Shown piece by piece: positions 1 through 8,639 of a DNA stretch of 64,000 nucleotides. The stretch is from Sphaerisporangium cinnabarinum (GTDB lineage: Bacteria; Actinomycetota; Actinomycetes; Actinomycetales; Cellulomonadaceae): NCBI GenBank assembly GCA_003052455.1, contig QAPD01000042.1:28993-92992 (forward strand), written 5' to 3'. The position numbers and the translations under genes were made by a program. Position 1 is the first letter of the stretch; every line of letters begins with the position of its first letter. The notes under the pieces are model-generated. The model was not told where the DNA came from, made no database searches, and was given only the letters and a program-made list of their open reading frames with translations.

Positions 1-1
1 C

Positions 2-247
2 AACTCCACCCACGACCACGCGACGTTCCGGCGGCTGCTGGGCGACCGGTTCCACGACGCGACGCGCGCCTCGGGCGGCGGGCTCGACCTGTCGTGGTCG
101 CCGCGCCCCGGCGTCGTGCCGGCGGTGCTGAACCTCGACCACGTGGTGACCGACCGCGAGAACGTCGTGACCGACGTCGACTCCCTGCACGTCGTGGGCA
201 GCGACCACCGCGCGATCGTCGCGACGGTGCACGTGCCTCGCCCCTGA
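2..247 (+). CDS. C-terminal fragment of an endonuclease/exonuclease/phosphatase family protein
   Basis: The reading frame is open at the left edge and ends with TGA at 245-247, leaving 81 residues. Near the end it reads LNLDHVVTD and then GSDHRAIVATV. The Asp-His (SDH) pair close to the C-terminus is the metal/phosphate-site signature of the EEP (DNase I-like) superfamily, so the activity is probably phosphodiester or phosphomonoester hydrolysis. The N-terminal half, including any signal peptide or membrane helices, lies outside the window, so substrate and location cannot be judged. It converges on the MMPL exporter gene to its right. Confidence 0.72.
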   Translation, partial: NSTHDHATFRRLLGDRFHDATRASGGGLDLSWSPRPGVVPAVLNLDHVVTDRENVVTDVDSLHVVGSDHRAIVATVHVPRP

Positions 248-331
248 CGACGACGGACCCGGCGCCCCCGGTCGACGAGCGGGCTCGCTCGTCGACCGGT
301 GGCACGGGGTCCGGTGCGGGGCTCCGCGGTC

Positions 332-3055
332 TCAGCCGCGCGCGGGCTCCGGCTCGGCCGCGTCCGGGCCGGTCGTGCCCGGGTCGGTGCCGTCGTCGGG
401 CGCGGCGCCCTCGGCAGCCGGGTCGGCCGGCCCGTCGAGGTGGTGCGGGTGCCGACGCTCGAGCGCGGCGCCCTCCACGTCGACGTCGGGCAGGACGCGG
501 TCGAGCCAGCGGGGGAGCCACCACGCCTTGTCGCCCACGAGGTGCATGAGCGCCGGGACGAGCAGCATCCGCACGACGAACGCGTCGACGAGCACGCCGA
601 ACGCGAGCGCGAACCCGATGGGCCGGATCATCGCGCTGTGCGAGAAGACGAACCCGCCGAAGACGGAGATCATGATGATCGCCGCGGCCGTCACCACGGC
701 CCGGCCCGCGCGGACGCCCTGCACGATCGCGACGCGCGCGGGGGCGCCGTGCGCGTACGCCTCGCGCATCCCCGAGCCGAGGAAGAGCTGGTAGTCCATC
801 GCGAGGCCGAACAGGATGCCGACGAGGATCGTGGGCAGGAAGTTGAGGATGGGGCCCGGCGTCTCGACGCCGAACACCCCCGCGAGCCAGCCCCACTGGT
901 AGATCGCGACGACACCGCCGAGCGCGGCGAAGTACGACAGGATGAACCCGAGCGTCGCGACGACCGGCACGAAGATCGACCGGAACACGAGCACGAGGAT
1001 GACGAGCGACAGCCCGACGACGACCGCGAGGTAGATCGGCAGGGCCTGCGCGAGCTTCTCCGAGATGTCGATGTTGCCGCTGGCCGAGCCCGCGACGCCG
1101 AGCGTCACGTCCCCGTCGAGCGGTTCGAGGGCGCGTAGGGCGTGCACGAGCTCCTCGGTCGACTCGCTCGTCGGACCCTCGGCCGGGATCACCTGGAACG
1201 CCGCGACCGTGCGGTCCTCGGACGTCCCGATCGGGGCGACGGCCACGACGTCGTCCTGCGCGAACAGCTCCTCGGCCACGCCCACCTGGTACTCGAGCGC
1301 CTCGGCCTCGGTCGGCTCGCCCGGGAGGTCGGCGACGACGAGCAGCGGTCCGTTCGTGCCCTCGCCGAACTCCTCGGCGATCGTCGAGTACGCGCGGTAC
1401 TGCGTCGAGTCGTGCGCCTCGGACGAGCCGTCGGGCAGGTTGGTCCGCAGGTCGAGCGCGGGCAGGGCGATCACGCCGAGCGCGACGACGGCGAGCAGCG
1501 CCGTGCCCACCGCGCGGACGGTCGACATGGGGCGCACGGGCTCCGCGGCGGGCAGGCCGCCCGCGGCGCCCGGCTCCGACGCCGCGCTCCCGGTCGACGC
1601 GCCGGTCGCCGCACCGGTCGAGGCGACACCCGTCGACGCGGCGGGACCGGCGAGCGCGGCGCGCTCGCGGCGGCTGAGGATCCGCGGGCCGATCATGCCG
1701 AGCAGGGCCGGCGTGAGGGTGACGGCGATGAGCACGGCGATCGCGACGCACAGCGCGCCGACCGTGCCCATGAGGCCGAGGAACGGGATGCCGGTGACGT
1801 TGAGCGCGAGCAGCGCGATGAGCACCGTCGCCCCGGCGAACACGACCGCGTTGCCCGACGTGCCGTTCGCGAGCGCGATCGACTCGTGCAGCTCGTCGCC
1901 CTGCTTGAGCTGGCGCCGGTGCCGGTTGACGATGAACAGCGAGTAGTCGATCCCGACGGCGAGCCCCAGCATGAGGCCGAGCACCGGCGTCACCGACGAC
2001 ATCTCCACGACCCCGGACAGCGACATCGCGGCGAGCGCGCCGATCCCGACCCCGATGAGGGCCGTGAGGATCGGCAGGCCGGCGCCCACGAGCGTCCCGA
2101 GCATGACGACGAGCACGATCGCCGCGACGACGAGGCCGACGGCCTCGCCCACGCCGAACACCTGCGGCACGCCCTGGGCGATGTCGGACGAGAAGTCGGT
2201 CTGGACGCCGTCGACCGGGTCGTCGGCGAAGACGGCCACGAGGTCGTCCTTCGTCTGCTGGTCGATGCTCATGTTCGGCTCGGTGAACGTCACGTTCGCG
2301 ACCGCCGCGCTCCCGTCCGTGGACACGAGCCGGATGTCGGACGCCATGTCGAGCAGGGGAGCGGAGAGCTCGAGCTGCGCGGACTGCTCCTCGAGCGTCG
2401 CGCTCTGGTCCTCCAGCGCGGTGACCTGCTGGTCGAGCGTCGCGGCCTGCGACTCGAGCGTGGCGCGGCCCGCGTCGAGCTCGGCCTGCTGCGCGTCGAG
2501 CTGCGGCGCGGCCTGCTCCAGCGCGCCCGCGGCCTCGGCCTGGGCGCGCGCCGTGTCGAGCTGGGCCTGGCCTGCGTCGAGCTGGGCGCGGGCGGTGTCG
2601 ACCTGCTCCTGCGCGGCGGCGAGCTGCGCGCGGCCGTCCTCGATCTGCTCGCGTCCCGCGGCGATCTGGGTGCGGCCGTCGTCGATCTGCTTCCGCTGGT
2701 CGGCGAGCTCCTCCTGCGTCGCGAACGGGTCGACGACCGACGCGACGCCGTCGACCTCCTCCGCCGCGGCGAAGCGGTCCGCGATCGCCGCCTCCTGCTC
2801 GGGCGTGAACGGCGCGCCGTCCTCCGTCGCGAGGACGATCGTGCCGCTCCCGCCCGACGCCTCGGGCAGCGCGGTCTGGAGGCGCTCGGTGACGTCGGCG
2901 GTCGGGGTGCCGGGGATCGAGAAGCTGCTCGCGAGCGTGCCGCCGAACGCGACGAACGCCGCCCCGGCGAGCACGAGCACCGCGAGCCACGCGGCGAGGA
3001 CGGTCCGCGCGCGGCGCGCGCACGCGCGGCCGAGGCGGTAGAGGAGTTCAGCCAT
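332..3055 (-). CDS. MMPL/RND-family membrane transporter with a long periplasm-side coiled coil
   Basis: A 907-residue transporter with the MMPL layout: a first membrane helix at about residues 17-39, a large external domain, a bundle of helices, then a repeat of the same arrangement. Both halves carry the family Asp-Tyr motif (GIDYSLF in the first, AMDYQLF in the second) used for proton coupling. Residues about 114-230 are an unusual insert of Gln/Ala/Leu-rich 7-residue repeats (AQLDAGQAQLDTARAQ style), predicted to form a long coiled coil as in YhgE- or YdfJ-like proteins. The C-terminal ~60 residues are acidic and Pro-rich. It follows the tetR gene on the same strand and is probably co-transcribed with it. 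The exported substrate (lipid, drug or peptide) is unknown. Confidence 0.88.
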   Translation of the reverse strand: MAELLYRLGRACARRARTVLAAWLAVLVLAGAAFVAFGGTLASSFSIPGTPTADVTERLQTALPEASGGSGTIVLATEDGAPFTPEQEAAIADRFAAAEEVDGVASVVDPFATQEELADQRKQIDDGRTQIAAGREQIEDGRAQLAAAQEQVDTARAQLDAGQAQLDTARAQAEAAGALEQAAPQLDAQQAELDAGRATLESQAATLDQQVTALEDQSATLEEQSAQLELSAPLLDMASDIRLVSTDGSAAVANVTFTEPNMSIDQQTKDDLVAVFADDPVDGVQTDFSSDIAQGVPQVFGVGEAVGLVVAAIVLVVMLGTLVGAGLPILTALIGVGIGALAAMSLSGVVEMSSVTPVLGLMLGLAVGIDYSLFIVNRHRRQLKQGDELHESIALANGTSGNAVVFAGATVLIALLALNVTGIPFLGLMGTVGALCVAIAVLIAVTLTPALLGMIGPRILSRRERAALAGPAASTGVASTGAATGASTGSAASEPGAAGGLPAAEPVRPMSTVRAVGTALLAVVALGVIALPALDLRTNLPDGSSEAHDSTQYRAYSTIAEEFGEGTNGPLLVVADLPGEPTEAEALEYQVGVAEELFAQDDVVAVAPIGTSEDRTVAAFQVIPAEGPTSESTEELVHALRALEPLDGDVTLGVAGSASGNIDISEKLAQALPIYLAVVVGLSLVILVLVFRSIFVPVVATLGFILSYFAALGGVVAIYQWGWLAGVFGVETPGPILNFLPTILVGILFGLAMDYQLFLGSGMREAYAHGAPARVAIVQGVRAGRAVVTAAAIIMISVFGGFVFSHSAMIRPIGFALAFGVLVDAFVVRMLLVPALMHLVGDKAWWLPRWLDRVLPDVDVEGAALERRHPHHLDGPADPAAEGAAPDDGTDPGTTGPDAAEPEPARG

Positions 3056-3169
3056 GAGGGTCCTTCGGTGGGAGTCCGGTCCGGGGTCTGGCGGGAGTGC
3101 CCGGGATGGCAGGTCGGGTCTGGGGCTGCGGGAGAGGTGGTCGCGGGGGCGGGGAGGGTGCGGGTCGCG

Positions 3170-3892
3170 TCAGGCGGGGTCCGCCCAGCCGGCGCGGATC
3201 CGTTCGACGAGGCGGTCGAGCAGACCCGCCCAGACCTCGCGCGAGGCGTCGTCGTCGGCGGCACCGGTCTCGGCCCACCAGCGACGCTGGATGACGAGGA
3301 CCCCGGCCATGAGCGCGCCCACGAGCATCTCGATCTCGAGCGGGTCGACGTCCGGGTGCCGGCGCGTGGTGGCCGCGACGAGGCGCTCGGCGAGGTGGGT
3401 GAAGGTGCGCACGACCATCGTCGTGACGCGCGGCGTGGGCTCGGTCGCGGTGCCGCCGAGGGCGCGCGTGAGGTAGGCCATGGGGCCGACGAGGTCCGTG
3501 CCGCGCAGCGCCGCGGTGACGTCGTCGAGGGGCGTGGGGCGGTCGGTGCCCGGCTCGGCCGCGCTCGCCCCGAGCGTCTCGACGACCGAGCCCAGCACGT
3601 CCTCGCAGACCTCGACCACGACGTCGTCGAGCGACGCGAAGTGGTTGAAGATCGTGCGGCGCGCGACGTCGGCCCGTGCCGCGAGCTCGTCGACGGTGAA
3701 GCGCGCGCCGCCCTTCTCCTCCATGAGCGTCGCGGCGGCGGCGACGATCGCGCGGCGGTGGCGCGCGCGCAGGGCCGCGCGGCGGTCGGGAGCCGCGGCG
3801 TCCGGAGCGGGGGCGTCCGGGCCGGGGGCGGCGAGGTCGGCGGCGTCCGTCACGGGCGCGGTCGGGCGCTCGGGTCCGGGCAGGGGAGGCAC
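3170..3892 (-). CDS. TetR/AcrR-family transcriptional regulator
   Basis: This 240-residue protein has an Ala/Pro/Asp-rich N-terminal tail of about 35 residues and then a TetR helix-turn-helix (FTVDELAARADVARRTIFNHF) that ends in the typical FNHFxS turn. The remainder is a helical ligand domain. The GTG start at 3892 sits about 7 nt from a TAGTGT -10 box, which fits a leaderless transcript; no separate ribosome-binding site is visible. It lies immediately upstream of the MMPL exporter and probably represses both genes through the palindrome in its own promoter. The inducer is unknown. A downstream start at the methionine of MEEKGG is possible but would remove part of the DNA-binding domain. 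Confidence 0.85.
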   Translation of the reverse strand: MPPLPGPERPTAPVTDAADLAAPGPDAPAPDAAAPDRRAALRARHRRAIVAAAATLMEEKGGARFTVDELAARADVARRTIFNHFASLDDVVVEVCEDVLGSVVETLGASAAEPGTDRPTPLDDVTAALRGTDLVGPMAYLTRALGGTATEPTPRVTTMVVRTFTHLAERLVAATTRRHPDVDPLEIEMLVGALMAGVLVIQRRWWAETGAADDDASREVWAGLLDRLVERIRAGWADPA

Positions 3893-3898
3893 CTCTTG

Positions 3899-3928
3899 AC
3901 ACTAGGTGCATCGATGCACTCGGTGCAA
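3899..3928 (-). promoter_or_regulatory. tetR promoter with a palindromic operator in the spacer
   Basis: Read on the minus strand, TTGCAC (3928-3923) and TAGTGT (3904-3899) are 18 nt apart. The spacer holds the perfect 14-bp palindrome GTGCATCGATGCAC (3906-3919). A TetR dimer bound there would block RNA polymerase, which suggests autoregulation of the tetR-MMPL unit. Confidence 0.6.
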
Positions 3929-3994
3929 ACGAGAGCCGTCGGCGCTCAAAGTTGACCGATCAAGTCCAGTATGTGGGAAGGTCCCGGCGGTGCG

Positions 3995-4023
3995 TTGACA
4001 CCCTCCGTGCCCGCTCGTAAGTT
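3995..4023 (+). promoter_or_regulatory. Promoter of the flavin-monooxygenase operon
   Basis: TTGACA (3995-4000) and TAAGTT (4018-4023) are separated by exactly 17 nt, a good housekeeping-sigma promoter. The predicted start near 4030 is about 35 nt before the SAM-IV riboswitch, so the riboswitch would lie near the 5' end of the mRNA. Confidence 0.6.
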
Positions 4024-4062
4024 CCCGCGCAACCGAGGTCCACGGACCTCGGCACAGGACAT

Positions 4063-4180
4063 GGTCATGAGCTCCGACGCCAAGCCCCGGCTCGTCGGAC
4101 GGCAACCCTCCCGCGCGGCGGGGTGCCCCGGGTGAGGACCAGGTCCCGCGACGCGCGACCTGCGCGGTGCGGGGCAACGA
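4063..4180 (+). promoter_or_regulatory. SAM-IV riboswitch
   Basis: The core (4063-4140) reads GGTCATGAG, a stem pairing TCCGACG with CGTCGGA, AAGCCCCGG, CGGCAACCCTCC, GGCGGGGTGCCCCGGGTGA, then GGACC. It matches the SAM-IV family almost block for block, and a pairing of GGTC with GACC closes it. A further hairpin (AGGTC...GACCT) follows, as in the known structure. SAM-IV binds S-adenosylmethionine and is typical of Actinomycetales. The right boundary is approximate. It should lower expression of the downstream organosulfur operon when SAM is abundant. Confidence 0.9.
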
Positions 4181-4517
4181 CGCGGCGCCCGGCGACGGGC
4201 ACGAAGGAGACGGACGATGGACCGGCGAGAGTCGAGCACCGCGGTGAGCACCCCGCACGCGCCGACGTGCCCCTGTCCGGTCCGCGGTGCGGCCGCCGTC
4301 TCCTGTCCGGTCGGCGCCCCCGCGCGCGTCACCTGTTGTCGCTGACGACGCCCCGCTCCTGACGCCGCGCGCGCCTGTGCGCACGCCCTGACGGGCCTCC
4401 CTCCGGCCTCCCCGGCCCCGCCCTGCCGCCCCGCGGCGGGGCGACCCTGCCCACCCCCTGGCACCCCGCCGCGCCCTGAGCGTGCGGTCGGCGCCTGTCC
4501 CAGAACGGATCCTCGCG
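4141..4517 (+). other. Expression platform between riboswitch and first gene, with a GC hairpin
   Basis: This ~375-nt untranslated stretch has no convincing gene. It contains a strong hairpin at 4427-4443 (CGCCCCG, 3-nt loop, CGGGGCG) in C-rich sequence about 75 nt before the chosen start codon. This could be the riboswitch-controlled terminator or a stem hiding the start region; no U-tract follows it. Confidence 0.4.
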
Positions 4518-5672
4518 ATGCCCGACCCCCGCCCCGCCCGCACCGTCCACCTCGGCGTCGACCTCACCGACGCCGGTGCGCACCCCGCCGCCTGGCGGAC
4601 CGTGGGCTCCCAGGCCCAGCGCCTGTTCGACGCCAAGCGCCTCGTCGAGCTCGTCGCCACCGCCCAGCGCGGTCTGCTCGACCTCGTCACGCTCGACGAC
4701 GCGTTCACCCTCCAGCCGGGCCGCAACGGGTCCGTGCGCGGCCGGCTCGACGCCGCGCTCGTCGCGTCCCGGCTCGCTCCGCGCAGCGCGGGCATCGGCC
4801 TCGTCCCGACCGTCACGACCACGCACACCGAGCCGTTCCACGTCTCCAAGGCGGTCGCGACGATCGACCACGTGAGCTCCGGCCGCGCGGGGTGGCAGGT
4901 CGGGTGGTCCACGACCCCGGCCGAGGCCGCGGCCTTCGGGCGCAAGGGCGCCCAGGACGAGCCCGACGCCGTCGCCGAGGCGGACGAGGCGGTCGAGGTC
5001 GTCACGCGGCTCTGGGACTCGTGGGAGGACGACGCCGAGATCCGCGACGTCGCGACGGGCCGGTTCGTGGACCGCGAGAAGCTGCACTACGTCGACCACG
5101 AGGGCATCCGGTTCGCGGTCAAGGGACCGTCGATCACCCCGCGCCCGCCGCAGGGCCAGCCGCCCGTCGTCGTGCGGGCGAGCACGCCGGCGTCGCTCGA
5201 CCTCGCGGCCCGCCGGGCCGACGTCGTGCGGGTCCGCGCCGCGACCCGCGACGAGGCCACCGCGATCCGGTCGCAGGTGCGCGACGCGGCCGCGGACGCT
5301 GGGCGCGATCCCGACACGCTCCGGGTCCTCGTCGACGCCTACGTCGTCGTCGGCGACACGCGGGCGAGCGCGCAGGCCCGCCTCGACCTGCTCGAGGACC
5401 TCGAGGGCGTCTCGTGGGACACGGACTCGCTGACGCACGTGGGCACGGCGCGCGACCTCGCGGCGACGGTCGAGGAGTGGGCGCACGCCGGCGCCGCTGA
5501 CGGCTTCCTGCTGCGGCCGTCGTCGCTGAGCACGGACCTCGAGGCGATCGTCGACGGGGTCGTGCCGCTGCTCCAGGGCGTGGGCCTGTTCCGCACCGCG
5601 TACCCGGGCACGACGCTGCGCGACACGCTCGGCCTCCCGCACCCCGCGAACCGCTACGCGGCGATCGCCTGA
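4518..5672 (+). CDS. Luciferase-like (LLM) flavin-dependent monooxygenase, first gene of the sulfur operon
   Basis: A 384-residue protein of the bacterial luciferase/alkanesulfonate monooxygenase superfamily. It opens with HLGVDLTDAG, then LLDLVTLDDAF, a core strand with IGLVPTVTTTHTEPFH, and SSGRAGWQVG, the region that packs against FMN in this fold. Such enzymes use reduced FMN from a partner reductase and O2 to cleave or oxidise substrates such as sulfonates, sulfones or chelators. I chose ATG 4518; a GTG at 4482 would add 12 residues, and neither start has a strong ribosome-binding site. The SAM-IV leader points to sulfur acquisition; the exact substrate is not known. An NtaA/SnaA-type paralogue follows 17 nt downstream. 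Confidence 0.85.
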   Translation: MPDPRPARTVHLGVDLTDAGAHPAAWRTVGSQAQRLFDAKRLVELVATAQRGLLDLVTLDDAFTLQPGRNGSVRGRLDAALVASRLAPRSAGIGLVPTVTTTHTEPFHVSKAVATIDHVSSGRAGWQVGWSTTPAEAAAFGRKGAQDEPDAVAEADEAVEVVTRLWDSWEDDAEIRDVATGRFVDREKLHYVDHEGIRFAVKGPSITPRPPQGQPPVVVRASTPASLDLAARRADVVRVRAATRDEATAIRSQVRDAAADAGRDPDTLRVLVDAYVVVGDTRASAQARLDLLEDLEGVSWDTDSLTHVGTARDLAATVEEWAHAGAADGFLLRPSSLSTDLEAIVDGVVPLLQGVGLFRTAYPGTTLRDTLGLPHPANRYAAIA

Positions 5673-5689
5673 GCCCGGACGGACCCGAC

Positions 5690-7090
5690 ATGAGCACCCG
5701 ACCCCGCAAGCAGATCCACCTCGGCGCCCACTTCCCGGGCGTCAACAACACCACCGTGTGGAGCGACCCCCGCTCGCGCAGCCAGATCGACTTCGCGTCG
5801 TTCGAGCACCTCGCGCGCCGTGCCGAGGACGCGAAGCTCGACTTCTTCTTCCTCGCCGAGGGCCTGCGCCTGCGCGAGCACAAGGGCCGCATCCACGACC
5901 TCGACGTCGTCGGCCGCCCCGACACGCTGCCCGTCCTCGCCGCGCTCGCGGCCGTCACGGAGCGGCTCGGCCTCGCGGGCACGATCAGCACGACGTTCAA
6001 CGAGCCGTGGGAGCTCGCGAAGCAGTTCGCGACGCTCGACCTGCTCTCCGAGGGCCGTGCGGCGTGGAACCTCGTGACGAGCCCCGACGCCTTCACGGGC
6101 GCCAACTTCCGCCGCGGCGGCTACCTGCCCTACCCCGAGCGGTACGCGCGGGCGGCCGAGGTCGTCGAGGTCGCGCGCGCCCTGTGGGACTCGTGGGACG
6201 ACGACGCCGTGCTGGCCGACCGGATCGCGGGCGAGTTCCTGCGGCCCGGCGCGGTGCGGCCGGTCGCGTACCACGGGACGTACGCGGACGTCGTCGGGCT
6301 GTTCGAGACGCCGCGGGGCCCGCAGGGCCACCCCGTCCTGTTCCAGGCGGGCGACTCGGCCGACGGGCGCGACTTCGCCGCCGCGACGGCCGACGTCGTG
6401 TTCTCCGCGCACTCGACGTTCGACGCCGGGCGCGCGTTCTACGAGGACGTCAAGGGGCGGCTCGCGGCCCACGGGCGCGAGCGCGACTCCCTGAAGATCC
6501 TGCCCGCGACCGTCGTCGTGCTGGGCGACACGCCCGCCGAGGCGGAGGAGCGCGCCCGAGAGATCCGGCTCCAGCAGGTCTCGGGCCCGACGGCGATCGC
6601 GTTCCTCGAGCAGGTCTGGGGCCGCGACCTCGAGGCGTACGACCCCGAGGGCCCGCTGCCCGACGTCGACCCCGACACCGAGAACCTGTCGATCACGCGC
6701 GGCCGGGTGCGGCACGCGAAGGACCCGGCGGCGGTCGCCGCGGCGTGGCGCGAGCAGGCCGAGGCGAACGGCTGGTCGATCCGCGAGCTCGTCATCCAGG
6801 TGACGTCGCGCGGCGGGTTCGTCGGCACGCCGCAGCAGGTCGCGGACGACATCGACCGGCACGTCCAGGAGGACGCCTCCGACGGCTTCATCCTCGTGCC
6901 CCACCTCACGCCGGGCGGGCTCGACGACGTCTTCGACCAGGTCGTCCCGCTGCTCCAGGAGCGCGGCTCGTTCCGCACGGAGTACGCGGGCACGACCCTG
7001 CGCGAGCACCTCGACCTCGCCCGCCCCGGCACGACGACGCGCGGCGACGACGAACCGACGGCGGCGCACCCCGCCGAGCTCGTCGGCTGA
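5690..7090 (+). CDS. NtaA/SnaA/DszA-family FMN-dependent monooxygenase
   Basis: A 466-residue TIM-barrel flavin monooxygenase. The start QIHLGAHFPGVNNTTVW, then LDFFFLAEGL, GLAGTISTTFNEPWELA and LSEGRAAWNLVTSPD are hallmarks of the nitrilotriacetate monooxygenase A / dibenzothiophene-sulfone monooxygenase branch, and the length is normal for it. It needs FMNH2 from a separate reductase. Members cleave C-N or C-S bonds; under a SAM riboswitch, C-S cleavage of a sulfone or sulfonate is the likelier role (inference). It is 17 nt downstream of the first monooxygenase and 56 nt upstream of the DUF1684 gene. Confidence 0.88.
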   Translation: MSTRPRKQIHLGAHFPGVNNTTVWSDPRSRSQIDFASFEHLARRAEDAKLDFFFLAEGLRLREHKGRIHDLDVVGRPDTLPVLAALAAVTERLGLAGTISTTFNEPWELAKQFATLDLLSEGRAAWNLVTSPDAFTGANFRRGGYLPYPERYARAAEVVEVARALWDSWDDDAVLADRIAGEFLRPGAVRPVAYHGTYADVVGLFETPRGPQGHPVLFQAGDSADGRDFAAATADVVFSAHSTFDAGRAFYEDVKGRLAAHGRERDSLKILPATVVVLGDTPAEAEERAREIRLQQVSGPTAIAFLEQVWGRDLEAYDPEGPLPDVDPDTENLSITRGRVRHAKDPAAVAAAWREQAEANGWSIRELVIQVTSRGGFVGTPQQVADDIDRHVQEDASDGFILVPHLTPGGLDDVFDQVVPLLQERGSFRTEYAGTTLREHLDLARPGTTTRGDDEPTAAHPAELVG

Positions 7091-7146
7091 CCGTCGCCGA
7101 CACCGCAGCGATCGCACCGACCACCCGCACCGACCTCGGAGGACCC

Positions 7147-8046
7147 ATGAGCACGAGCACGCCGACCGCCACGGGCGCCGTGGCCACCGCACCCGCGCAT
7201 CCCGCCGCGTCCGCGTCGCCCGACGCCGCGGCGTGGGCCGCCTGGCACGCCGAGCGGGAGGACGGGCTGCGCCCGCCGCACGGCTGGCTGAGCCTCGTCG
7301 CGTACCACGCGCTCCCGGCCGAGCCCGCCGCCCTCCCGGGGATCCCCGGGCTCTGGTGGGCCGACGCCGACGGCGCGCACCACCGCGCGGACGAGGGCGG
7401 TGCCGTCCGCACGACGACGGGCAGCGCCGTCGGGACCGTCGTCGTCGCGGAGGGCGGGTCGACGCTCGCGGGCACGTTCCTCCCGGACGGTCGGGACGCG
7501 GGCGACCCGTCGGACGGCGGCGAGACGCGCGAGGTCGCGGTGGAGGTCGTGCGCCGCACGGGCCGCTACGCCGTCCGCGTGCGCGACCCGCTCGCCCCGG
7601 CCCGGACGGGGTTCGACGGCGTCCCGACGTTCGCCCACGACCCCGCCTGGGTCGTCGACGCGGCGGTGCGCTGGCACGACGCGCCGCGGCCCGTCGTCGT
7701 GGGCGCCGCCCGGCCCGGCCTCGTGCACCACGTGCGCACGGTCGGCGAGGTCGACCTCGTCGTCGAGCGCGACGGCGCCCGGCGCAGCGCGACGCTCGCC
7801 CTCACCGGCGCGCCGGGCGGCGCGGTGACGCTGCTCTTCAGCGACGAGGCGGACGGCGTCGCTCCCTGGCGGGTCCTGCGCGTGGACGCCGACGCGGTGC
7901 CCGGCACCGCGGGGAGCGTGCGCCTCGACCTCAACCGGGCCGTCAACCTGCCGTACGCGTTCAGCGACTTCGGGACGTGCCCGGCGCCGGTCGAGGGCAA
8001 CCACGTGCCGTTCGCCGTCACCGCGGGCGAGAGGGCACCCCGGTGA
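7147..8046 (+). CDS. DUF1684 domain-containing protein
   Basis: A 299-residue protein that begins at ATG 7147 behind a good TCGGAGGA ribosome-binding site. After a low-complexity tail (~25 residues) comes WAAWHAEREDGLRPPHGWLSLV. The C-terminal block has LDLNRAVNLPYAFSDFGTCP, the conserved end of DUF1684 proteins (DFNRAxNPxCAF...TCPxPP-like). DUF1684 has no established biochemical function that I know of. No signal peptide is apparent, so it is probably cytoplasmic. Its place between monooxygenases and an importer, under a SAM riboswitch, suggests a step in processing the imported organosulfur compound. Its stop overlaps the next start (GTGA). Confidence 0.8.
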   Translation: MSTSTPTATGAVATAPAHPAASASPDAAAWAAWHAEREDGLRPPHGWLSLVAYHALPAEPAALPGIPGLWWADADGAHHRADEGGAVRTTTGSAVGTVVVAEGGSTLAGTFLPDGRDAGDPSDGGETREVAVEVVRRTGRYAVRVRDPLAPARTGFDGVPTFAHDPAWVVDAAVRWHDAPRPVVVGAARPGLVHHVRTVGEVDLVVERDGARRSATLALTGAPGGAVTLLFSDEADGVAPWRVLRVDADAVPGTAGSVRLDLNRAVNLPYAFSDFGTCPAPVEGNHVPFAVTAGERAPR

Positions 8047-8639
8047 CCGCGGTCGCGGCGCGCCCCGCCACGGTGAGCGGGGCGCGCGAGGTCCGGTCCG
8101 TCGCGATGCACGACCCGCTCGTGCGGCCGCTGCTCGACGAGCTCTCCCACGAGTACTGGACGCGGTACCAGCGCGTGCTCAGCGCCGAGGAGCTCCGCGC
8201 CGAGATGGAGCACTACCCCGCGCAGGACTTCGCGGCGCCGCACGGCGAGCTCGTGCTGGTGCTGGAGGACGGCGGGCCGGTCGCGGGCGGCGCGTTCCGC
8301 CGTCGGGCCGAGCCGGAGCTCGGCGACCCGGGGCGGCTCGCCCGGCCGGCCGCGCGCCGCGCCGACGGGACGCCCGCCGTGCGCACCGCCGAGCTCAAGC
8401 GGATCTGGACGCACTCGGCGCACCGGCGCCGCGGGCTGGCTCGCCTCGTGCTCGCCGAGCTCGAGCGCCGGGCCGTCGAGCGCGGCTACCGGCGCGTGTA
8501 CCTCACGACGGGCCCGCGCCAGCCCGAGGCCGCCGGGCTGTACCTCGCGACCGGCTACACGCCCCTGTTCGACACCGGGACCGATCCCGAGGAGATCGGC
8601 CCGCTCGCCTTCGAGAAGTGGTTGGAGGTCGCGCCATGA
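8043..8639 (+). CDS. GNAT-family N-acetyltransferase
   Basis: A 198-residue protein whose GTG start overlaps the previous stop codon. The acetyl-CoA-binding motif A is clear: [20 protein letters not shown], an R/Q-x-x-G-x-A-like turn after a beta strand, followed by [26 protein letters not shown] (motif B, with the usual GLYxxxGY). GNAT enzymes acetylate amines. In sulfur-scavenging operons they can acetylate S-substituted cysteines before or after cleavage, so an S-alkyl-cysteine type substrate is a reasonable guess but is not shown. It is translationally coupled to the ABC permease gene that follows (ATGA overlap). Confidence 0.82.
   Translation: MTAVAARPATVSGAREVRSVAMHDPLVRPLLDELSHEYWTRYQRVLSAEELRAEMEHYPAQDFAAPHGELVLVLEDGGPVAGGAFRRRAEPELGDPGRLARPAARRADGTPAVRTAELKRIWTHSAHRRRGLARLVLAELERRAVERGYRRVYLTTGPRQPEAAGLYLATGYTPLFDTGTDPEEIGPLAFEKWLEVAP

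Noticed and set aside
1142..3955. A 937-codon plus-strand open frame opposite the MMPL and TetR genes
   Set aside because: Low-complexity Arg/Glu/Asp composition and no motifs; the minus-strand genes explain the region fully.
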